Of a stretch of DNA of 42,991 bases, positions 1 to 7,771 are shown one piece after another. Both the position numbers and the translations under genes were made by a program. The first letter of the stretch is position 1, and each line of letters starts with the position of its first letter. A model generated the notes under the pieces. That model made no database searches. It was given only the letters and a program-made list of their open reading frames with translations, and was not told the DNA's origin. This stretch comes from Actinobacillus minor NM305 (GTDB lineage Bacteria; Pseudomonadota; Gammaproteobacteria; Enterobacterales; Pasteurellaceae): positions 1-42,991 of the forward strand of contig NZ_ACQL01000090.1 of assembly GCF_000175195.1 (NCBI RefSeq). The letters run 5' to 3'.

Positions 1-1
1 A

Positions 2-337
2 GCAAATAATCAAAATATAGTGATAGATGATAATGAAATAGATAACTTTCTTATCGATACATATTTCAGTAACGTTACGTTTGAAGGAGAGCCTGAACCT
101 CCATCTAAATTTGAAGAGTTTTTAAATAGACATGAAGATAGTATTCGAGATGCATTCGATAAATTAGGAATAAATGATCTTATATTAAAATTAGAGGATG
201 ATGAAAAGTTGATTCCTCATATTGATAAGGTATATGAACTTTTACCTACCCCAGTAAGGTTTGTTATTTCTCGTGATAAATTTAGAAAATTTGTTCTAGA
301 AAATAAAAATACTTTTTTAAAGAGTCTGGGGGTGTAG
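2..337 (+). CDS. hypothetical protein, 3' end only (5' truncated by window edge)
   Basis: The reading frame is open from the first bases of the window and ends with TAG at 335-337, so only the last 111 codons are visible. A GTG at 20 could be read as a start, but no ribosome binding site precedes it and the frame continues upstream, so the gene probably begins outside the window. The visible part is acidic and charged (for example GEPEPPSKFEEFLNRHED) with no signal peptide or membrane segment, and ends in a basic stretch (RDKFRKFVLENKNTFLKS). I do not recognise a family. The next gene starts one base after this stop, so the two are almost certainly co-transcribed and translationally coupled. 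Function unknown. Confidence 0.6.
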   Translation, partial: ANNQNIVIDDNEIDNFLIDTYFSNVTFEGEPEPPSKFEEFLNRHEDSIRDAFDKLGINDLILKLEDDEKLIPHIDKVYELLPTPVRFVISRDKFRKFVLENKNTFLKSLGV

Positions 338-338
338 T

Positions 339-635
339 ATGAAACAATATCGTTTCAATGTTCTAGCTAAATTAACTAAAACAGGTGGTAAGCAACTTTT
401 AAGCAATATCATTGCAACAAGTATTATTGATGCAAAAAATAAAGTAAAAGCAATGCATCCTGAAGCGGTTATCTATTCTTGTGTAAAATGTGAAGAATAT
501 ATTGATCCTAAACAGAAGTTAAATCAAGCAATAAAAAGTAAATCTGATAATAGCGAAAATCCTTCATCAATGGGGAGTGTATTACTAGGTGCGGCAGTTG
601 CGGCTGGAATAGGCTTATTTTTTAAGAACAAATAA
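339..635 (+). CDS. small hypothetical protein with C-terminal membrane segment
   Basis: This encodes 98 residues starting at ATG 339, one base after the preceding stop; the GGGGGTG run just upstream can serve as ribosome binding site. The N-terminal half is mixed alpha/beta-looking and carries a CVKC pair (VKCEEYIDPKQK follows). A polar serine/asparagine linker comes next, then a C-terminal glycine/alanine-rich hydrophobic stretch (about residues 79-95, GSVLLGAAVAAGIGLFF) followed by KNK. This resembles a tail-anchored membrane protein with a glycine-zipper helix. I do not recognise the family. Because it is coupled to an equally unknown partner upstream, the pair may act together. Reality as a gene is supported by spacing, an intact frame and the hairpin just downstream. 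Confidence 0.6.
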   Translation: MKQYRFNVLAKLTKTGGKQLLSNIIATSIIDAKNKVKAMHPEAVIYSCVKCEEYIDPKQKLNQAIKSKSDNSENPSSMGSVLLGAAVAAGIGLFFKNK

Positions 636-644
636 GATAGTAAA

Positions 645-669
645 AAGCCCTAGCAAAATGCTAGGGCTT
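645..669 (-). terminator. terminator of relA (possibly bidirectional)
   Basis: A perfect 11-bp inverted repeat (AAGCCCTAGCA / TGCTAGGGCTT, loop AAA) lies between the convergent small ORF and relA. On the minus strand the stem is followed by a T run (the complement of A642-646), fitting rho-independent termination of relA. The plus-strand side is less T-rich. Confidence 0.85.
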
Positions 670-678
670 AAGCTAACT

Positions 679-2874
679 TTAATTTGCCCTTTTCGCCTCA
701 ATTACATCCTCTAATTGAGCTACTCGAGAGAGGATCTTATTTAGCATATCCACGTTGGTCAGTTGGATTTCCATATTGATAATCGCCAGCCCTCGTTTCA
801 TATCTGTTCGGCTTGAAACGCTCAATACATTAACTTTTTCGTTTGCCATAATCGCGCTGACATCACGCAATAAACCATTACGATCATTGGCGACAACACG
901 AATAGTTAAACTCAATCCCGCACCGATGTGTTCGCCCCATTGTGCCTCAACAACACGAGAAGGATTAAGGCTTTGTAATTCAAATAGTTGTTCGCAATCT
1001 TTTTTATGAATGGAAATGCCTCGGCCTTGCGTAATATAGCCAACAATCGGATCACCATAAATAGGTTGGCAACAACGAGCAATAGAATGCATTAGGTTAC
1101 CCACCCCTTCAATGATGATTTGTCCATTTTTCGCTTTATGATGGCTATGTTTGTTGAGTTGTTTAAGGAGCGCCTCATCTTCTTGCTCTGCTGTTGGTTT
1201 TATTAAGCGACTTTGCAGATAGTGCATTAACTGATGAAGTTTAATGTCTCCACCACCAATACCGGCATAGAGATCGTCTAAATGTTTTAGGTTATAGCGA
1301 GGGAGAGCATATTGCTCAATTTGCTTTAAGGTTAATCCCAAACGTCCCATTTCGACTTCAAGCGCTTCTTTACCGAGTGGAATATTTTTTTCGCGATCTA
1401 ATTTTTTAAACCATGCGATAATCTTTGAACGGGCTTTCGATGTATTCACAAAGCCGGTATTAGGATTTAGCCAATCTCGACTTGGATTTGGTTGTTTCTG
1501 TGTGATAATTTCAACTTGATCACCCATTTGTAAATGGTATGTGAAAGGCACAATTCTTCCGGCTACCTTAGCCCCAATACAACGATGCCCGATTTCACTA
1601 TGGATCGCATAGGCAAAATCAAGTGGTGTTGCATTTTTAGGCAGATCAACCACTTCGCCTTTAGGTGTAAAGACATAGACGCGATCATCAAATACTTGAG
1701 AGCGCATTTCAGCCACGACATCGCCTGAATCAGCAATATCATTTTGCCATGCAAGGAGTTTACGTAACCAAACGATTTTTTCTTCATAACCAGAACGACC
1801 GGCAGTTGCGCCTTCTTTATATTTCCAGTGTGCAGCAACGCCTAATTCAGCATCATTGTGCATTTGTCGGGTACGAATTTGCACTTCAATAGCTTTGTTT
1901 TCTTTCCCTAACACAACGGTATGAATAGATTGATAGCCATTCGGCTTTGGTTGTGCAATATAATCGTCAAAGTGTTCCGGTAAGTGTTTATATTTTGTAT
2001 GGATAATACTAAGTGCGGTATAGCAATCTTCTAATTTAGGGACAATGATACGAACCGCTCGAATATCAAAGAGTTGCTCAAAACGCAGATGTTTTTTCTG
2101 CATTTTTTTCCATATGCTATAAATATGTTTAGGGCGACCGTAAATTTCCACATCATCTAATTCTTCGCCTAAACAAGCGGTTAAATCAGCCACAAAATCT
2201 GCAATATATTTTTCACGGTCAAGACGACGTTCGCCTAAATTAAATTTTGCAATTTGGCGATAGCATTGAGGATGCAAGGCTCGGAAGCAGTAATCTTCCA
2301 GCTCCCATTTTAATTGTCCGATGCCTAAGCGATTGGCAAGAGGTGCGTAGATATGCGAACACTCTTTGGCGGCTAAAACCATATCTTCTTCTTTATAGCG
2401 ATCTTTCGCACGCAAGTAAGTAATACGCTCAGCCAATTTGATGACAACACAACGGAAATCGTCCACCATCGCCAGCAACATACGGCGGATGTTATCGATT
2501 TGGAGATCTGAAGCTGAATTCGCAGAAAGTTGGCGAATATTCTCCATTTCAAGAACACCTTTTACTAAGTTCTTGATCTGATTGCTAAAATCCTCTTTGA
2601 CTTGAGCAAGGTCGATGATATTCCCTTTTACGAGCGGGAAAATCATTGCGGCAAGCAGGCTGTCATCATCCATATTAAGACTATGTAGAATTTCAACCAT
2701 TTCGATACCATCCCACATCAATTCATACTGTTCGGTATCTAATTTTTCTTGGGCGTAACGCCAAGTGGATTGAATTTTATCAAAGGTTATTGGCGACATA
2801 TTCAGATATGTACCCCAACCAGCAAGCTCAAATGTGGCTGGATTGAGTTCGTGAGAGTGTCGAATAGCTACCAT
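679..2874 (-). CDS. relA: RelA, ribosome-associated (p)ppGpp synthetase
   Basis: The protein has 731 residues and aligns with E. coli RelA (744) over its full length. It makes pppGpp/ppGpp from ATP and GTP/GDP when uncharged tRNA reaches the ribosome. The N-terminal HD domain is degenerate: the region around residues 62-85 lacks the HD hydrolase motif, as is normal for RelA. The synthetase domain shows YGRPKHIYSIWKKM, LFDIRAVRI with the catalytic Asp, and EVQIRTRQMH with the catalytic Glu. TGS (VYVFTPKGEVVDLP), zinc-finger-like (ARCCQPIYGD) and C-terminal ACT domains (VVANDRNGLLRD) follow. The EXDD signature of RelA synthetases reads HFDD here (residues 301-304). The ATG at 2874 is preceded by GGAGG. 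Two TATAAT -10-like elements lie upstream on the minus strand (complement of 2908-2913 and 2934-2939), without a clear -35. Confidence 0.97.
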   Translation of the reverse strand: MVAIRHSHELNPATFELAGWGTYLNMSPITFDKIQSTWRYAQEKLDTEQYELMWDGIEMVEILHSLNMDDDSLLAAMIFPLVKGNIIDLAQVKEDFSNQIKNLVKGVLEMENIRQLSANSASDLQIDNIRRMLLAMVDDFRCVVIKLAERITYLRAKDRYKEEDMVLAAKECSHIYAPLANRLGIGQLKWELEDYCFRALHPQCYRQIAKFNLGERRLDREKYIADFVADLTACLGEELDDVEIYGRPKHIYSIWKKMQKKHLRFEQLFDIRAVRIIVPKLEDCYTALSIIHTKYKHLPEHFDDYIAQPKPNGYQSIHTVVLGKENKAIEVQIRTRQMHNDAELGVAAHWKYKEGATAGRSGYEEKIVWLRKLLAWQNDIADSGDVVAEMRSQVFDDRVYVFTPKGEVVDLPKNATPLDFAYAIHSEIGHRCIGAKVAGRIVPFTYHLQMGDQVEIITQKQPNPSRDWLNPNTGFVNTSKARSKIIAWFKKLDREKNIPLGKEALEVEMGRLGLTLKQIEQYALPRYNLKHLDDLYAGIGGGDIKLHQLMHYLQSRLIKPTAEQEDEALLKQLNKHSHHKAKNGQIIIEGVGNLMHSIARCCQPIYGDPIVGYITQGRGISIHKKDCEQLFELQSLNPSRVVEAQWGEHIGAGLSLTIRVVANDRNGLLRDVSAIMANEKVNVLSVSSRTDMKRGLAIINMEIQLTNVDMLNKILSRVAQLEDVIEAKRAN

Positions 2875-2977
2875 AAAACCTCCATGAATTAGGTGGGAAG
2901 TGTAACGATTATATCGTCAAGAAATGTAAGTGCATTATAGCGGAAAAGTTGAGGGTTTTGTTGGGTTTTTAAAAGGA

Positions 2978-3009
2978 AAAAGCCTAGAATTTAAACATTC
3001 TAGGCTTTT
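2978..3009 (-). terminator. terminator of gpmA
   Basis: A 13-bp inverted repeat (AAAAGCCTAGAAT / ATTCTAGGCTTTT) with a 6-base loop sits about 20 bp after the gpmA stop. On the minus strand it ends in a T run, so it is a strong rho-independent terminator separating gpmA from relA. Confidence 0.85.
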
Positions 3010-3030
3010 GTTATTTATCTAAGTGAAAAA

Positions 3031-3714
3031 TTATAAGTAGAATTTTTCAACGAAGTTTAATTTGTCATCAAGTTTTAACACTAATGGCTGACCGGTTGGA
3101 ATTTCAAAGTCCATGATTTCTTCATCAGAAATGCCAATAATGTGTTTTGCAAGAGCACGTAGTGAGTTACCGTGTGCTGTCACAAGAACACGTTTACCTG
3201 ATAATAATGCTGGTGCGATTTGATCTTCCCAGAAAGGTAAAACACGTTCTAATGTGATTTTTAAGTTTTCAGCGTTTGGTACAACATCTTTTGGAAGATG
3301 TGCATAACGGCGGTCATTGTGCGCTGAATTTGGATCAGCCGGGTCTAAATCCGGTGGAGAGATGTCATAAGAACGACGCCAGATGTGAACTTGTTCATCA
3401 CCGTATTTTTGTGCTGTTTCAGCTTTATCTAAACCTTGTAATGCACCGTAGTGACGTTCGTTTAAACGCCAGTTTTTCACTTGTGGAATCCAAAGTTGGT
3501 TAGACTCTTCTAACACGATGTTACAAGTTTTGATAGCACGAGTTAATACAGAAGTGAAAGCGATGTCGAATTCATAACCTGCATCAAGTAATTTTTTACC
3601 TGCCGCTTTTGCTTCTTCCACACCACGTTCTGTTAAGTTTACATCACGCCAGCCTGTAAATAAGTTTTTCGCATTCCACTCACTAAAACCGTGACGGATA
3701 AAAACGATTTCCAT
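3031..3714 (-). CDS. gpmA: 2,3-bisphosphoglycerate-dependent phosphoglycerate mutase
   Basis: The protein has 227 residues, the usual length for the cofactor-dependent mutase. It interconverts 3- and 2-phosphoglycerate in cytoplasmic glycolysis. The RHG motif with the phospho-accepting histidine is at residues 7-9 ([10 protein letters not shown]). [12 protein letters not shown] carries the acid/base Glu, RRSYDISPP is the cofactor-binding loop, and [11 protein letters not shown] has the second catalytic His. AGGAG lies just before ATG 3714. It is divergent from envC. In E. coli the envC-yibQ pair follows the unrelated cofactor-independent mutase gene gpmM; here a mutase gene also borders envC, but it is the other enzyme type and on the opposite strand, so the resemblance may be chance. 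Confidence 0.97.
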   Translation of the reverse strand: MEIVFIRHGFSEWNAKNLFTGWRDVNLTERGVEEAKAAGKKLLDAGYEFDIAFTSVLTRAIKTCNIVLEESNQLWIPQVKNWRLNERHYGALQGLDKAETAQKYGDEQVHIWRRSYDISPPDLDPADPNSAHNDRRYAHLPKDVVPNAENLKITLERVLPFWEDQIAPALLSGKRVLVTAHGNSLRALAKHIIGISDEEIMDFEIPTGQPLVLKLDDKLNFVEKFYL

Positions 3715-3888
3715 AAGGACTCCTATTGTTTAAGTTGATTTTGAAAACTGGATATTTATAACAAAATTTTACGTGTTTTTAAATAACTATTTGTAAAACT
3801 AAGCAAAAAGCAAGAGAAAAGCTGATTTTCCTCAAAAATTTCACTAAAATAATTTAATCTTTATTCAATGGCGTTATAGGGGATTCCC

Positions 3889-5061
3889 GTGAAAGTTTCT
3901 CGTTTGAGTTTGGCTGTATTATTTTGTTGTATTTATCTTGTTACTCCAACATCTTCTGCAAATCAGTTATCAGATATTCAGCAAAAAATTAAACAACAAA
4001 CTACTAAAATTAATGAAAATCGTCAAAAGCGTAATGCATTGCAATCAACGCTTAAAAATCAAGAAATTGAGATGGGAAAGGTGTTTAATAAATTAAAAGA
4101 AACAGAAACTTCTTTGGCGGATATTCGTGCAGCAATTAAGCGAACAGAGCAAGAAATTAAACGCTTAGAGCAACAAGAAAAAGAGCAGAAAGAAAAATTA
4201 AAAGAGCAATTAGATTCTGCGTATCGCTCCGGTATTCATCCTTCGGTCATTGAGCGTTTAATGTCTGAAGATGCAAAAAATGCCGATAGAATGACCGCTT
4301 ATTATGAGCATATCAATCAAGTTCGTATTGATGCCATTCATGAATTACGCCGTACACAACAAGAATTAAAAGAAAGACGAGATGAATTAAAAGGTCAGCA
4401 AAAAGGACAGCAGACTCAATTAACCGAACAGAAAAAACAAGAAAACGACCTCAAAAAAGTACAAAGAGAGCGAGAAACAACCCTTCGTTCTATTGATAAA
4501 ACACTGGAACAAGACGAAAGCCGATTAGATGACCTGAAAACCAATGCTGCCACGTTAAAACAAAAAATTGCGAATGCAGCAAAAGAATCAGAACAACAAG
4601 AAAAACAAGAAATTGCTAAGTTAGAAGAAAAGAAAAATAAAGAAGAAAATCGTAAAGCAACAGAAGAAGAAAAACAGCAAGTTCGAGCGGGGAGTGGCTT
4701 AAAATCGGGTAAATATGCTATGCCGATTAGTGGCTCTATTGTGACAAAATTCGGCGGTAGTTGGAATGGTATTGTTATTGCAGCAAGTGCGGGTACTCCG
4801 GTCAGGGCGATTGCTTCTGGGCGTGTTATTATGGCGGACTGGTTGCAAGGCTACGGCAATATGGTTGCGATCGACCATGGTAATGGTGATATTTCTTTAT
4901 ATGGTTATAACCAAAATGTTGCAGTACGTAAAGGTAGTCGTGTTTCAGCCGGACAAGTCATTGCGAGTGTAGGGAATACGGGCGGTCAAAATCGTAATGC
5001 GCTTTATTTTGGCATTACTCGTAAAGGTAATCCGGTTAACCCATTAAGTGTCGTGAAATAG
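3889..5061 (+). CDS. envC: EnvC, murein hydrolase activator
   Basis: The 390-residue protein starts at GTG 3889 (AGGGGA ahead of it; the only nearby ATG, at 3868, runs into a stop). A signal peptide occupies about residues 1-24 (cleavage near SSA-NQ). A long coiled coil covers about residues 25-260, followed by a C-terminal LytM-like domain (about 275-390). The zinc ligands of active LytM enzymes are absent: WNGIVIAA, SLYGYN and ALYFGI replace the usual His/Asp sites. This matches EnvC, which does not cut murein itself but activates amidases AmiA/AmiB at the septum under FtsEX control. The yibQ-like gene starts 9 bp downstream, so the two form an operon, probably continuing into tamAB. Confidence 0.93.
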   Translation: MKVSRLSLAVLFCCIYLVTPTSSANQLSDIQQKIKQQTTKINENRQKRNALQSTLKNQEIEMGKVFNKLKETETSLADIRAAIKRTEQEIKRLEQQEKEQKEKLKEQLDSAYRSGIHPSVIERLMSEDAKNADRMTAYYEHINQVRIDAIHELRRTQQELKERRDELKGQQKGQQTQLTEQKKQENDLKKVQRERETTLRSIDKTLEQDESRLDDLKTNAATLKQKIANAAKESEQQEKQEIAKLEEKKNKEENRKATEEEKQQVRAGSGLKSGKYAMPISGSIVTKFGGSWNGIVIAASAGTPVRAIASGRVIMADWLQGYGNMVAIDHGNGDISLYGYNQNVAVRKGSRVSAGQVIASVGNTGGQNRNALYFGITRKGNPVNPLSVVK

Positions 5062-5070
5062 TTTTAAATC

Positions 5071-5919
5071 ATGAAAAATAATATCAATAAGCGGTTCGTT
5101 TTTTTCCTTTTTTTGCAAATGTTCATGGGAATTTTACCGCTTGCACAAGCAGCTAAATTAGCCATCGTGATTGATGACATTGGTTATTCGGTTCGTGAAG
5201 ATCAGCGAGTGTATCAATTACCGAAAGAAATTAGCGTTGCGATTATTCCTTCTGCGCCTTATGCAAAGGTTCGGGCAGAAAATGCATTTGCACAAAAACG
5301 TGATATTTTAATTCATTTGCCTATGCAGCCTCAAAATGCGCAGCAAGCTATCGAAAAACCAGCATTATTGGTTGGCGATGATTTCGCAAAGGCACAATCT
5401 TTGTTAGAAAATGCTCGGCAGCATGTGCCTTATGCGATAGGTTTAAATAATCACATGGGGAGTGGTGCTACCGCAGATAAAGCAACAATGCGCCATTTTA
5501 TGCAAGCTCTAGCCGCACAAAAATTGTTTTTCTTAGATAGTAAAACCGGTCCGAGTGTAGCGACTAAAGTGGCAGCGGAATTTGGTATTAACGCATTAGA
5601 GCGTCATGTTTTCCTTGACGATAGCAATGAATATAACGATGTGATGCACCAATTTCAACAAGCGAAAGCTTACGCAAGAAAGCATGGTGTGGCAATTTTA
5701 ATTGGCCATCCACGTAAAAACAGTATTGATGTTCTAGAAAAAGAGTTAAAAACATTACCGGCTGATATTCAGCTTGTAAGCATGGGGAGTTTATGGCGAA
5801 ACGAAAAAGTGGAACTATCTAAACCTCTTATTGTCATTTTTGATATGGAACCAGCCCCAACTTCTGTGCAGCCTTTTGAGCGTGTTTCGCCATTGTTGCG
5901 CGGTATTCCTAAAGAATAA
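5071..5919 (+). CDS. yibQ: divergent polysaccharide deacetylase family protein (YibQ-like)
   Basis: The 282-residue protein has a signal peptide (about residues 1-27, ending AQA). It is followed directly by KLAIVIDDIGYS, the hallmark of the DUF610/divergent polysaccharide deacetylase family with its DD pair. Further conserved blocks are HLPMQPQ, NNHMGSGATADK, FFLDSKT and ILIGHPRKN, which retain the Asp and His residues expected of a metal-dependent NodB-like fold. The physiological substrate of the family is not established; its periplasmic location and constant pairing with envC suggest a role in envelope or peptidoglycan maintenance. It starts 9 bp after envC and ends 11 bp before tamA, so it is clearly an operon member. 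Confidence 0.85.
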   Translation: MKNNINKRFVFFLFLQMFMGILPLAQAAKLAIVIDDIGYSVREDQRVYQLPKEISVAIIPSAPYAKVRAENAFAQKRDILIHLPMQPQNAQQAIEKPALLVGDDFAKAQSLLENARQHVPYAIGLNNHMGSGATADKATMRHFMQALAAQKLFFLDSKTGPSVATKVAAEFGINALERHVFLDDSNEYNDVMHQFQQAKAYARKHGVAILIGHPRKNSIDVLEKELKTLPADIQLVSMGSLWRNEKVELSKPLIVIFDMEPAPTSVQPFERVSPLLRGIPKE

Positions 5920-5930
5920 AAGGATATTTT

Positions 5931-7763
5931 GTGAATTTTAAACTAAGACTTTTAACCCTTTTTTGTTTGATGGCGTTTACACAAATAAGTCAAGCAGAGC
6001 AATCTAGCACGTCTTCTGAATCACCAAGTGATGAAATAGAAGAATCGACATCAACAGAAGCGGAACAAAATAGCGATGCTAAAGTAGAAGCACAGGTCGA
6101 TCTCGAAGTAAAAGGGATCGAAGATAAAGATGCTTGGAACAACGTAAAAATTTATCTCGGACAAGTGGCGAATGATTATGCGGACGGTTCAGAACGTCAT
6201 CAGTATTTGGTTCAAACGGCGGTTGATAAAGGGCTAAGAGCAAAAGGCTATTACAATACGCAATATCATTTTTCCCTTATTCCTCGGGAGGGAAAGAAGT
6301 CCCTATTATTGCTTAATGTCGATTTGGATCGAGAAAAAGTGAAGATCGATGAAGTGGACATTCAGCTCCAAGGTGAAGCAAAAACAGATGAGGATTTTGA
6401 GAAATTACTCAAAGATATTCCTCATAAAGGCGAAGACCTGTCACATCAAAATTATGATAGTTTCAAAAGTAATTTAGAAGGATTAGCCTTTAAAAAAGGT
6501 TACTTTGATGGAAATTGGCTTTATCATCGTTTAGAAATTTACCCTAAAGATCATGCTGCAGATTGGCGCTTAGGGTATGATAGTGGTATTCGATACCGTT
6601 ATGGAGAAATTCGCTTTACAAACAGTCAAATTAAAGAAGAATATTTGCGCAATATTTTGAAAATTAAGACGGGCGAACCTTATTACGCTAATGATATTTC
6701 GGTTTTGACATCCGATTACTCATCAAGTAACTGGTTCTCTTCCGTAATGGTTGAACCTTCTCTAAATGAAGAACAAAAAATTGTTGATCTTAACGTTCTA
6801 TTCCAACCAAAGAAAAAGAATGATGTTGAAATCGGCATCGGTTTTGCAACAGATGATGGTCCTCGCTTCCAATTTAATTGGAAAAAGCCTTGGTTAAATA
6901 GCCGTGGACATAGTTTTGAATCGCGCACTTATTTGTCATCAAAAGAGCAAACCGCTGAATTTGGCTATAACATTCCGTTAAAATCAGATCCATTGCATTA
7001 TTACTATCAGATTTCTGGTAGTTTAGAACATGAGGATCAAAATGATACTAAATCAACGGCAGCAACATTAGGTTTCCAACGTTTTTGGACACATGAAACA
7101 GGGTGGTCATTTTCAGCAGGGATTAAGGCTCGTTACGATTCTTTTACACAAGCTGATTTTACGGGGAAAACATTGTTAATTTATCCAACAGCTTCTTTGA
7201 ATCGGACTCGTTCAGATGGAAATCGTTTTCCATTATGGGGAGATAGTCAAAAACTCACGGTAAACTGGGGAACAAAAGCCATTGGCTCCGATGTAGATTT
7301 TTATAGTTGGAAAGCATCAAGCACTTGGGTAAGAACTTATTTTGATAACCATCGTTTTGTGGTTCGTGGAGAGTTAGGTTATATCCATGCGAATGAATTT
7401 AATCGTATTCCGCCTGCGTTACGTTATTTTGCAGGTGGCGACATGAGCGTAAGAGGCTTTGGTTATAAAGATATTTCGCCACGAGATCCGATAAGTGGAA
7501 AATTAGTGGGTGGCTCTCATTTAGCAACTGCAACAGCAGAATATCAGTATCAAGTTTATCCAAATTGGTGGGGTGCTGTTTTCTACGATACAGGGCTTGC
7601 TTCAGATAAATTTAAAGCAAAAGATCTCCATTCTGGAGCGGGATTAGGCGTCCGTTGGGCATCTCCAATTGGCTCGATTAAATTTGATATAGCAACACCT
7701 GTTAGATCGCCAAATAATGATACAGGTGTACAATTTTATATTGGTTTAGGCTCAGAACTGTAA
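5931..7763 (+). CDS. tamA: TamA, Omp85-family outer-membrane translocation/assembly protein
   Basis: The 610-residue protein starts at GTG 5931, with AAAAGGA about 8 bp upstream. A signal peptide (about residues 1-22, ending SQA) is followed by an unusually acidic serine/glutamate-rich linker (about 23-60). Then come periplasmic POTRA-type domains (about 60-290) and a C-terminal Omp85 beta-barrel. The barrel carries VRGFGYKDISPRD, the conserved VRGF motif of the L6 loop, and ends FYIGLGSEL, nearly the same as the E. coli TamA end. TamA works with TamB to move proteins or lipids to the outer membrane. tamB follows at once, confirming the assignment. The acidic linker is longer than I expect for the E. 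coli protein. Confidence 0.93.
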   Translation: MNFKLRLLTLFCLMAFTQISQAEQSSTSSESPSDEIEESTSTEAEQNSDAKVEAQVDLEVKGIEDKDAWNNVKIYLGQVANDYADGSERHQYLVQTAVDKGLRAKGYYNTQYHFSLIPREGKKSLLLLNVDLDREKVKIDEVDIQLQGEAKTDEDFEKLLKDIPHKGEDLSHQNYDSFKSNLEGLAFKKGYFDGNWLYHRLEIYPKDHAADWRLGYDSGIRYRYGEIRFTNSQIKEEYLRNILKIKTGEPYYANDISVLTSDYSSSNWFSSVMVEPSLNEEQKIVDLNVLFQPKKKNDVEIGIGFATDDGPRFQFNWKKPWLNSRGHSFESRTYLSSKEQTAEFGYNIPLKSDPLHYYYQISGSLEHEDQNDTKSTAATLGFQRFWTHETGWSFSAGIKARYDSFTQADFTGKTLLIYPTASLNRTRSDGNRFPLWGDSQKLTVNWGTKAIGSDVDFYSWKASSTWVRTYFDNHRFVVRGELGYIHANEFNRIPPALRYFAGGDMSVRGFGYKDISPRDPISGKLVGGSHLATATAEYQYQVYPNWWGAVFYDTGLASDKFKAKDLHSGAGLGVRWASPIGSIKFDIATPVRSPNNDTGVQFYIGLGSEL

Positions 7764-7771
7764 ATTTGATT

